Source: Prasinococcaceae sp. CCMP 1430 (Eukaryota > Prasinodermophyta > Palmophyllophyceae > Prasinococcales > Prasinococcaceae). From it: 14,232 bases of DNA. The notes beneath the pieces were generated by a model. The model saw only the letters and a program-made list of their open reading frames with translations. It did no database searches and was not told where the DNA came from. This document shows positions 1-8,045 of this stretch, piece by piece (within the stretch, counting starts at the first letter, position 1; each line of letters begins with the position of its first letter). Made by a program: the position numbers and the translations under genes. Where the stretch lies: the NCBI GenBank assembly GCA_013416795.1, contig RQSC01000009.1, positions 219,801 through 234,032 on the forward strand. The letters run 5' to 3'.

Positions 1-1140
1 CCCTGGCCTGCGCGCTGGGCGGGGCCGCGCGCGGCGGCGTTCCAGCCCGGGCGAAGGCCGCCACCGCGTCGTCTTCGAAGCCGGCCACGTACACGCTGGC
101 ACCGTCGTGGCTCACGGCCACGCCCCGCGCGCCGTCCAGCCCCTCGACGCCGCCAACGTTGTTTCTGTGCACCTCAAGGAACGTGAGCCCGCCCGTCGCC
201 GCTGACCGCTCGAACACGGCCAGTGCGCTATCGGTATCGCCAGCCACGTACACGCTCGCACCATCGGGGCTCACGGCCACGCCTCTCGCGCCGCCCAGCC
301 CCTCGACGCCGCCAACGTTGTTTCTGTGCGCCTCAAGGAACGTGAGCTCGCCCGTCGCCGCCGAGCGCTCGAATGCAGCGAGGGCGTCGCCGTACAAGCC
401 GGCCACATACACATTTGCGCCGTCGGGGCTCACCGCGACGCTGCAGGCCCCGACCAGCCCCTCGACGGCGCCAATGCCGTCCCTGTGAACCTCCAGATGC
501 GTGAGCTCGCCCGTCGCCGCCGACCGCCCGAACACCGCAAGGGCATCGCCGAACAAGCTCGCCACGTAGACGCTGGCGCCGTCTGGGCTCACGGCCACGC
601 CTCGCACGCCGTCCAAGCCCTCGACACCGGCAACGCCGTTTCTGTGCACCTCCAGGTACGTGAGCTTGCCCGTCGCCGCTGATCGTGTGAATGCAGCAAG
701 AGCGTCGTCGTCTCTGCCGATGACGTACACGCTGGCTCCGTCCGTCGGGCTCACGGCCACGCCTCTCGCGCCGTCCAGCCCCTCGACGCCGCCAATGCCG
801 TTTCTGTGCGCCTCCAAGAACGAGAGCTCGCCCGTCGTCGCCGACCGCGCAAACACCGAGATCGCGTCGTCACTCAGGCCGGTCACGTACACATTTGCGC
901 CGTCGGGGCTCACCGCGACGCTGCAGGCCCCGCCCAGCCCCTCGACGCCGCCAACGCCGTCCCTGTGCACCTCAACGTACGCAAGCGCGCCGTCGCCTCC
1001 GCGCGCAAACACGGCAACCGCGTCGTCGCTCAGGCCGGCCACGTAGACGCTGGCGCCGTCTGGGCTGACGGCCACGTCTCGTGCACGGTGCAGCCCATCG
1101 ACGCCGCCAACACCGTCCCTGTGCGCGCCGAGGTACAAGA
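1..1140 (-). repeat. Seven tandem 159-nt propeller-blade repeats
   Basis: The codon beginning each VAVSPDG-type motif lies at 119-121, 278-280, 437-439, 596-598, 758-760, 917-919 and 1073-1075. The spacings are 159, 159, 159, 162, 159 and 156 nt, all multiples of three. The one longer unit carries an extra codon (SPTDGA instead of SPDGA, near 745). Frame-preserving spacing confirms that the minus strand is the coding strand. Confidence 0.88.
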
Positions 1141-1210
1141 GCGCCGCGGAGTCCGCCGCGGACGCTGCCGCGACGTACGCGAGCGCCACCGCCGCCGCAG
1201 TCGCCGCCGC
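1..1210 (-). CDS. Lactonase-like (YVTN-type) beta-propeller protein, partial at both ends
   Basis: On the minus strand a frame with codons at 2-4, 5-7 and so on is open from about 1342 to the left edge. It encodes seven tandem 53-residue blades with the core VAVSPDGASVYVAG, then a segment like DDALAVFERSAATG, then LTFLEVHRNGVGGVEGLDGA. This is the signature of the lactonase / YVTN propeller family, whose best-known members are 6-phosphogluconolactonase-like; many relatives have no proven enzyme activity. A shortened, divergent eighth blade (ALAYVAAASAADS, then YLGAHRDG) lies at about 1110-1200. The stop is beyond the left edge. I found no ATG in this frame between 1060 and 1342, so the 5' end is unresolved: an upstream exon, a non-AUG start or an assembly fault are all possible. 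The right boundary given is where repeat similarity fades. The gene is divergent from the plus-strand gene at 1246. Family confident; substrate unknown. Confidence 0.8.
249..1140 (-). repeat. Higher-order repeat: a three-blade block present twice
   Basis: Blades are more alike three units apart than to their neighbours. The blades around 437 and 917 share the variant ACSVAVSPDGANVYV. Those around 278 and 758 share the plus-strand string gcctctcgcgccg. Those around 596 and 1073 share acgtagacgctggcg where the others read acgtacacgct. The blocks are roughly 249-726 and 727-1140, a period of about 478 nt. This suggests the propeller grew by duplication of three blades at once. Confidence 0.65.
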
Positions 1211-1245
1211 AGTCGCCCCCGAAGTTCGCGCGTAGCCCGTCTTCG

Positions 1246-4150
1246 ATGAGCCCCGACGGCCACAGGTCGCTGCTGGCGCGCAGCGCGGCGGTGCGCGCGG
1301 GTCGCGCCAAGACGGAGGCGGGCGGGCAGCTGCTCGCGTCCTTCACGTCGGGCATGGGCAGCTTCAGCGAGCGCAAGTCCATGTCGATGGCGTCCGTCGG
1401 CGGCAAAGTCCAGCAGGAGGAGGACGACGCGGCCGCGCAGAGCGCCATGCAGGCCGCGCGGCAGCAGCGGCGCGAGGCGCGCTCCTTCTCCGCCGCCTTC
1501 CAGAGCCTCCCCTACGGCGTGCGCGCGGTGCGCGCGGCGACCTTCGCGGCGTGGCTGCTGGCCTTCGTCTTGCTCGCCACCAACACGGCCGCCGCCATCC
1601 TCAGCGGGCGGCTCGAGGCGCGCGCGGAGTGGCGGCGCGCCGACCCTGACGCGCTGCTCGACGACGCCGTGGGGCTCGCGGACGTGCACCTGGGCGTCTT
1701 CATCAACCCCGCGCGCAGCGAGGAACTGTGCGTGGGCGTCGTGTCCGCCGTCGATGCCGAGGGCTTCAACCAGACCTCGCTCGCGGGGGGGGCGGCCTTT
1801 CCCCCCACCGCGAGCGGCGGCGAGGCCGACGCCGACGCCGAGGCCGAGGCCGAGGCCGGCGGCGACAGCGCCCCGGGATACGTCGAGAGGCTCGACGTGG
1901 GCGACCTGGTGATGCTGCACGCCCTCTACACGCTGCAGCGGCCGCTCCCGCGCGGCGTCGACCTCGTGTGGTACGACTTCGCCGGGTGGCCCGAGGGGTC
2001 GGCGCCCATGAACACCACGCGGTGGGTGTGGGCCTCCAAACCCTTCCTTCTGGCCGTGGTCCACAGGTTCTGGGAGCGGCTGACGATCGGCCTGATGCCC
2101 ATCACGCCCCTGCGCGTCGCCGTCGAGCCCTACCAGCTGGCCGCCCTCCCGCGCAACGACGAGGGCACGGACCTGCTCAAGCCGCTCGCGCTGACGCTGT
2201 GCCGCGACCTCGTCGACGACAAGAGCTACATCAAGTACCGCCATCAGACGGGGCAGGTGGTGATCGACTTCGCCGAGTCCAAGGGCCTCTTCGCGACCTA
2301 CGTCGGCACGCCGGACAGCTTCGTCGCCGTGCGGTCGCTCTCCCTCGACAGGGACGGCCGCGGGCGGCTCGAGGAGCTCCGCTGGTACGACGACAGGGCG
2401 ATCCTCGTCTCGTGGGGGCTGCTCTTCGCGCTCGGCGCGGTGGTGGCGGTGTACGGCACGAGGAGGCTCAAGAAGTGGTGGCTGCAGGAGTCCAGGGCGC
2501 TCTTCGCGGCGATGCGCATGCGCCTCACGCAGCTCTCGCAGTTCGGCGCGGTGCGGCTGCCGGGGGGGGACAACCTCATGTACGTCGACCACTCCGCGCT
2601 GCCGCGCCTGCCGTGCTACGAGATGCGCACCACCAGCAGGGGCGCGGACCCCCTCAAGGACGTGCACTACATCGCGCCCATGCCCGAGCTCCAGGCCGTC
2701 GACCATCGGTACGGCCAGAGGTACAAGCAGGGCCTGCTCAAGGAGGGCCACGACTGCGAGTTCGAGAGCAAGGAGCACCTGCGCCTCGCGCGCGTGACGG
2801 AGAGCAGGCGCATGGACCTCCATCGCGCGTGGCAGCCGGTCATGCTGCAGTCGCGACTGGGCGCCCTCGCGCACCTGCACAGCGACTCGGGGCCGCGCTC
2901 GCTCGCGCTCGCGATCGAGGACGCCCTCGCCGGGAACATCTTCCTCCTGAAGCGCATCAGCTCGAGGCGCGCGCGCAGGCTCGCGCACGCGGTGCTGCGC
3001 CCGAACCCCGAGATCATACGGGCGGTCACCATGATTCAGAAGGCGTACCGCACCAAGTCGCAAATCCTGCGCCTCTCCGGCGCGGCGGCGACCCCGCTGC
3101 TCAGCGACCAGCAGCTGGCCAACTTCCGCCGCGCGCGCGTGGAGCGCACCAGGCTGTACGCCCAGATGTACTCGGGCGTGGGCATCACCCCGTGGGCGCA
3201 CCACCGCGCATCCCCGATGCACCTGCTGCTCCACCTGTGCGAGAACATGGTGTCGGCGATGCTGATCAACGCGTTCGGCGCGCGGGCGACGGGCTCGGAC
3301 GCCCAGCGGCGCGACGTGGTGCTGCAGACGTACATCAACGAAACGCTCCCGAAGGTCCAGGAGGCCGCCAAGTCCGCCACCCAGCACAACGTCTCCCTCA
3401 AGCGCGACCTGCTCGACATCACCGACGAGGTGCTCAAAACGAGGCTCTTCGACCGCTGGCTCGAAGCGATGCACCGCTACACGGTGCTCGGGCGCCTCGC
3501 CGCGCCCGTGGAGCGCGCCATTCAGGCCGCGCGCCGCGTGGAGCTCCACTTCCGGCTGCGGCTGGCCCTGCTGGAGTACTTTTCAGGCCTCGAGAAGTAC
3601 TCGGCGGTGCTCGACACCTTGCTGCGCAAGTACATCGGGCGCCTGGTCGCCGTCAGCCGCCCCAGGCGAGTGGCGCTGCTCGGCAACCTCCTCACCGTCA
3701 CCTACGTGATCGAGGAGGTGTACCGCTTCATCGAAGAGCAGAACGAGGAGTGGGACGCGAGCGAACGCAGCTTCGCTCTCGCCGAGATAACGGCCGTGCT
3801 CAGGGAGATGCACCAGAAGCTCGAGCAGGAGGCCATGAAGCGCTCCTCGACCTTCAAGAGCCGCGCCCGGGCGCTGAGCGCGCTCGCCTTGCGCTCTCCG
3901 CGCACCTCATTCAGGGAGACCGCGGAGCTGTCGAGCGGCGGAGGAGGCGGCGCGCGCGCGGCAGGCCTCGCGCACGCGCCGCCGCCGATCGCCCCGCCCG
4001 CTCGCTCGGCGGGGCCCCTCGTCGAATCCCTGGAGGGGTCCTCGACCTTCCAGGATGCCACAGCCCGTCGGTCGACGGTCCGCAACCTGGGCTCGGCGTA
4101 CTCCGCGCCGCCGCTGGCGGCGCCCTCGGCGCCGCCCGCTTCCGCGCGGC
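1246..4150 (+). CDS. Giant multi-pass membrane protein, N-terminal part (family not recognised)
   Basis: First part of a protein of about 2,120 residues that continues in the next frame after about 4150. The ATG at 1246 is the first plausible start; alternatives are at 1354 and 1381. Residues about 97-119 (LLAFVLLATNTAAAIL) and 386-404 (ILVSWGLLFALGAVVAVYG) are predicted membrane segments. They flank a roughly 265-residue domain with two N-glycosylation sequons (NQT near 175, NTT near 256) and an Asp/Glu/Ala-rich stretch, so this loop is probably lumenal or extracellular. A mostly helical, basic region follows, with an IQ-like motif IQKAYRTKSQILR near 596 that suggests calmodulin or centrin binding. 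A Gly/Pro/Ala-rich linker leads to the frame change. I do not recognise the family. GC3 bias and amino-acid composition strongly support coding. The long antisense frames opposite it are shadows. Confidence 0.72.
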
Positions 4151-4171
4151 GCGATCGCCGCCGACTTGCAG
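4110..4171 (+). other. Reading-frame change inside the giant membrane-protein gene
   Basis: Up to about 4150 the frame beginning at 1246 shows coding character (SAPPLAAPSAPPASARR, nearly all codons ending in G or C). After about 4150 the next frame takes over (GAIAADLQPGRAGRLAQRL). Skipping one base in the GCG/CGG-rich run near 4140-4155 joins them. A 94-nt GT-AG intron (4078-4171, donor GTCCGC, acceptor CTTGCAG) would also join them in frame, but it removes sequence that itself looks coding and has a weak donor. A single-base insertion in the assembly is the simplest explanation. Confidence 0.65.
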
Positions 4172-7100
4172 CCGGGCCGGGCGGGTCGCCTGGCGCAGCG
4201 CCTCGGTGCGGCGCGCAGCGCGGTGGGTGGGGTGCTCGGGGCGGGCGCGGCGGTGGATGCGGCGGCGGACGGAGGGGGTTTTGGCCTCGGGGCGGCGGCG
4301 TCCGAGCTCGCGGGCCGGCTGCCGGGTCGCGTGGCCGAGGCCGCCGGAGTCGATGGAATGGTCCGAGCCATCGGCTCGGCCGAGGGCGCCGGCGCCGGCG
4401 CCGCGTCGTCGGCCCTCGACGCGGCGCGACACGCCGCGGACGGGGTGCGCGACGAGGTGCAGTCGCGGATGGACGTCGTGCGCGACGCCGGTCGGCAGAA
4501 GGTGGAGGAGGCCGCGCAAGGACTGCTTGCCACCGAGGCTGGGGCGCGGGTGCGAGGCCTGGCCGACCACGTCACGGCCGAGGGAGGCGTGCTCGACGGC
4601 GCGCGGGCGATGCAGGCGCAAGTGCTCGCCGGCGAGGGCGGCGGTGGGGTCGGCGGCGGCGGTGGGACGGGCGGCGCCCCCAGCCGGCCCGGCTCTGCCG
4701 AGCCGCTCGAGGAGCCTGGCCGTCCGGACTCGGTCCAGTCGGCAGGGGCTGACGGCAGCCGGCCAGACTCGGTCGAGGCGCCCGACGCTCCGACGGAGGA
4801 AGGCGCGGAGGGCGCCGACGAGGCGGACGCGGAGGACTCCGACGGGGCGGACGCGGAGGGCGCTTCGGGCTCGGATGGGTCCGCGGGCGACATGGACGGT
4901 CTCGGCGACGAGGACGAGTTGGACGACGGCTCGGACGCTTCGGACGCGGGCACGGAGACCGACAGCGACTCCGACGCGGACGCGACGCTCGCCAGCGGCG
5001 CGTTCGGGCTCGACGGCGGCCCCCTCTCCGACGACGACGGCGATGGGGACGGACTCGGTGAGGATGACGACGACGAGGAGGAGGAGGAGGACGCGGACGA
5101 CGGGGGGGACACCGAGGGCGAGCAGGCGCTTGCCGGACTGGCCATGGCGGCGAGCTCGTCGCGGCTGCTGTCGCAGGCCGTCAGCGACTGGCGGTTCGTG
5201 CAGGTGCTGACCACCGCGCTCGCATGCGGCGTCCTGAGCGCGTGCCTGCTGCCCCTCGTCCTGACGAGCTACATGTGCGCCTACGCGCTGGACTCGCTCG
5301 TGTTCGCGGCCCTCCCTCTCTTCGTGGCGACGCTGGCGCTGGTGGCGGGCTGCGTGGAGTTCTTCCGCGCCTGCTACGAGCCCATCTTCGAGGGCGAGAT
5401 CAAGCTGCGGCTCCGCGCCGCCCAGTCGCAGGTCCGGATGATGGAGGCGACGTACCGCGTGCAGCAGCGCGTGCGCGAGCGCGAGCACGAGAAGCGGAAG
5501 GTGCGCGGCAGTGCGCAGGTGCGCGCGGTGCAGCGGCGCATGACGCGCTCGGGCGCCGTCTCGCCGGCGGAGGGGAGCGAGCTCGCCCGCCTGATGGCGC
5601 TCATCAGGGGCTGGAAGGCCTTCAGCGCGGCGGCGAGCCTGCGGCGGCTCAAGTCGGGCAACATCCGCGAGCGCTTGCTCATGCGCGCCGGCTTCGCCGG
5701 CTTCAGGCGCTGGCTCGAGGGGCGGGCGGAGCGCCGCGCGGCGCGGACCGAAGTGCTCTTCCGCCGGATCCGCCTGAAGCGCTCGCTCCTCCGGTGGCGG
5801 CAGTACACGCGGCGCTCGGTGCGTCTGCGCCTCGCGCTGGACCGCTCCAAGCTCTCCAGCCGCGCGCGCGTGTGGACGCTCTGCCTCTGGCTCGGCGCGG
5901 CGGGCTACGCGTGCTTCGTGTACTCGGGCGCGGCGATGTGGCTCATCGTCGCCGCCCTCTCGAACGTGGGCGAGGGCGGCATCCTGTCGGCGGTGTTCCT
6001 GTCGGGCGGCGTGCTCGCCGGGCGCTGGTACATGAAGCGCGACGAGAAGAAGGTCGCGATGCGGGCGGCCATGCGCCAACGCCTGGAGGAGCGCCTCGAC
6101 GCCGCCAAGAAGGACAAGTTCGCCCTGATCGCGGGCAGCAAGCGAGACAAGAAGGCGGCGCTGCAGGCGCTGGTGCCCTCCAAGTGGGTGGGCACGCAGC
6201 TCACGCGGCTGCGCAAGCAGCTGGGCAAGCTCATGCTGGCCATCGCGCAGAGCTGGAAGTCCGTGATGAGCGACAGCGACCTGGCGTACATATACTCGGA
6301 CACGCTGCTGGAGAACCTGCGGTGCCACCTCAACATGTTCCACGCGGCGATCAGCGACGCGCGGCTGGAGCTCATGATGCAGCGCGTGCGGCAGGCGCTG
6401 CTGGACAACTCGCGCCTGCCGGAGAACGAGGCCGAGTGGGACGCCATGGGCTGGGGCGTGATGGTAGGCGAGCAGAGCCCGCTCAAGGCCAAGATGAACA
6501 TCGACGCCATCTGCGAGGGGATCAAGGCCGCCGCCGAGGCGTCGCGCAGGAAACTGCTGGTGCTGCAGTCCAAGGAGAACGCCGCGCGCTTCTTCAACAA
6601 CGTCGACAAGAAGAACGAGATCGTGGCGCGCGCCGAGAGGAGGGTGGCGGCGACCAAGGCCAAGAGGGGCAAGGGGGGGGTCGTGCTGAGGCTGGCGGGC
6701 TTCCTGATGACCATGGGCTTCGTGCTGCTCTCCTTCCAGGCGTTCGCCCCCGACGGCACGGGCGCGATGGTGCTGGCCGCCGTCTCGACGATCATCCTGA
6801 TGCTGCTCTTCCTGAGCGTGGGCATGGGCGGCGCCGGGGGGATGGACGTCGGCGGGGACGTCGGCGGGGACGCCGGGGGGGAAGCCGTCGAGGGCGAGAT
6901 GGACCAGGACATGGAGCAGGAGGACGAGGGGCCGGAGGATGCGGAGGAGGAGGAAGAGGACGACGAGGACGACGACAGCGATGACGAGGATGGAAAGAAG
7001 GGCAAAGGCAAGGGCGGTCGTGACCAGGACGCGGAGGGCGTCGGGGGGCTGCACGCCAAGGTAGACCAGCTGATGGGCGCCGCGGTCGCCTTCGCGAGGC

Positions 7101-7204
7101 GCAAGGGCATGCCGCTGGAGGACCTCGGGTTCGAGGCGGACGTTTTGGACGAGATCGAGGGGAGGCTCTTCCACGGCGGCGACGAGGACCAGGGTGGGGC
7201 AAGC

Positions 7205-7243
<39 letters not shown>

Positions 7244-7618
7244 GCTGCTCCGCCGGTGGCGGCGGCGGCGGCGGTGCCCCCGATCGCGGCGCTGCTCGCC
7301 GCGGACGGCGCGGCCGGCGGCGGCCTCGGCGGGCGGGACGCCATCTGCGGGGCGGGTGGTGGGTGTCAGCAGCATGCACGCACGTACACGCATGCGCGAG
7401 CCCATGCGCACGCGCGCGCGCATCCGCCCGCACATCTACTCGCTCACACGCACGCTCGCACGCTCGCACGCACGCCTGCGAGCGCAGGAGCGCACCTTCA
7501 TCGTCCCGCCCGTACGCGACCACGCACGCAACTGCGGCGCGCTCGGTTGCCTCGACGACGTCGGGGTCCAGCGTGGACAGCTCGTCGCCACCTGGATAGG
7601 CGTCCGCCTCGTCGGTAG
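4151..7618 (+). CDS. Giant multi-pass membrane protein, C-terminal part (same gene, next frame)
   Basis: Continuation of the gene starting at 1246. With one base skipped near 4150 the whole is 2,123 codons plus stop. Approximate residues in the joined numbering: an acidic Asp/Glu/Ser/Gly tract at 1183-1295; two membrane segments at 1317-1374; a basic helical region with three Trp motifs (GWKAF, RRWLEG, LLRWRQY) at 1456, 1489 and 1517, spaced 33 and 28 residues like Sfi1 centrin-binding repeats; two membrane segments at 1542-1597; a long helical basic region; two membrane segments at 1812-1862; a second acidic tract at 1880-1922; then polyalanine near 1988. The last ~85 residues (from about 7360, rich in THARAHAHARAH) are encoded by a simple-sequence tract, so the true C-terminus may be earlier or spliced. 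An ATG at 4055 could start a separate gene, but frame-1 coding running past it argues for one gene. Confidence 0.7.
4793..5130 (+). other. Acidic low-complexity tract (Asp/Glu/Ser/Gly-rich)
   Basis: In the C-terminal frame this stretch encodes over 100 residues dominated by D, E, S, G and A, ending in a run such as EDDDDEEEEEDADD immediately before a membrane pair. It is probably a disordered, highly charged cytosolic or lumenal segment. Such tracts can bind calcium or basic partners at low affinity; that role is inference only. Confidence 0.7.
7208..7240 (+). repeat. (GCT)11 trinucleotide repeat encoding polyalanine
   Basis: Eleven uninterrupted GCT codons, followed by GCC GCT GCT, give 14 consecutive alanines in the frame of the giant membrane protein. 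An imperfect GGC/GCG tract and five more alanines follow near 7258-7275. A pure trinucleotide run like this is expected to vary in length between strains, and here length change would keep the frame. Confidence 0.92.
7366..7480. repeat. Alternating purine-pyrimidine CA/CG-rich tract
   Basis: Stretches such as catgcacgcacgtacacgca, gcgcacgcgcgcgcgcat and cacacgcacgctcgcacg alternate purine and pyrimidine almost throughout. Translated, it gives THAR/AHAR-like simple repeats in every frame, which argues that it is noncoding or a recently acquired C-terminal tail. Such tracts are Z-DNA-prone. It lies near the 3' end of the plus-strand gene, between the two convergent genes. Confidence 0.6.
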
Positions 7619-8045
7619 CCCCGCTCGTCGCACCACCGCCGCTCAGCGCGCGTGCGGGCGCGCCCCGCCGCGCGCGCGGGGGGACGCGCGCGGTGACGCG
7701 AGGCTCGGGCTGGCGCGCGCGCGTGCGCGCCCAGCTGGCCGTCAGGGTGCTCGCCGGGCGGCCCGGCGCGGACGTGGCCGCCGCCAAGGCGGGCCTGCGA
7801 TGGGCGTCGTCCCGGCGGTCGAGCAGTTTCTCCAGCGCCGGGGGGGGCGGGGGGGAGCAGGGGCCGTAATTGATGAGCGTTCGTCGCATTGAATTGGCGC
7901 GACGGCACGAGCGGAGCGTGCGCGGCGAGCGCGTCTCCAATCATCGATGGACCGTTACTGGAGGTAGGCTGCGGTAATGGGTGGGATGTCCCCCTAGCCA
8001 GCCCGCGCGCGCCACGGATCGCGATTGACGTCTCCCTCGTGCTAG
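7619..8045. other. Convergent intergenic interval, no supported gene
   Basis: This separates the stop of the plus-strand gene (7618) from the stop of the minus-strand gene (8046-8048), so it should hold both 3' untranslated regions. I see no AATAAA signal on either strand and no clear hairpin terminator. A G-rich run (ggggggg, then gggggg) lies near 7841-7856. A locally less GC-rich stretch lies at about 7860-8060, the kind of place where 3' ends may form. Open frames here are arginine/proline/alanine-rich GC artefacts. One minus-strand stretch at about 7480-7625 (PGGDELSTLDPDVVEATE) is more protein-like but has no convincing start. Confidence 0.5.

Noticed and set aside
1030-3549. An 839-codon minus-strand open frame opposite the plus-strand gene
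   Set aside because: Arginine/alanine/glycine-rich translation without domains; in GC-rich DNA the antisense of a real gene rarely meets stops. The plus strand shows membrane segments and typical codon use.
4078-4171. A 94-nt GT-AG intron to explain the frame change near 4150
   Set aside because: It joins the frames and has a fair CTTGCAG acceptor, but the GTCCGC donor is poor and the removed sequence keeps coding-like codon use.
1728-5210. A 1,160-codon plus-strand frame overlapping the giant membrane-protein gene
   Set aside because: Arg/Pro/Gly-rich shadow frame lacking the hydrophobic segments that both chosen frames show.
3911-7435. A 1,174-codon minus-strand open frame
   Set aside because: Same reasoning: His/Arg/Ala-rich composition mirrors the real plus-strand codons, and the acidic plus-strand tracts appear as Ser/Val/Leu runs.
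7480-7940. A possible minus-strand gene in the intergenic interval (segment PGGDELSTLDPDVVEATE)
   Set aside because: About 50 residues look protein-like, but flanking codons are simple-sequence or Arg/Pro-rich and there is no convincing start; it also overlaps the plus-strand gene end.
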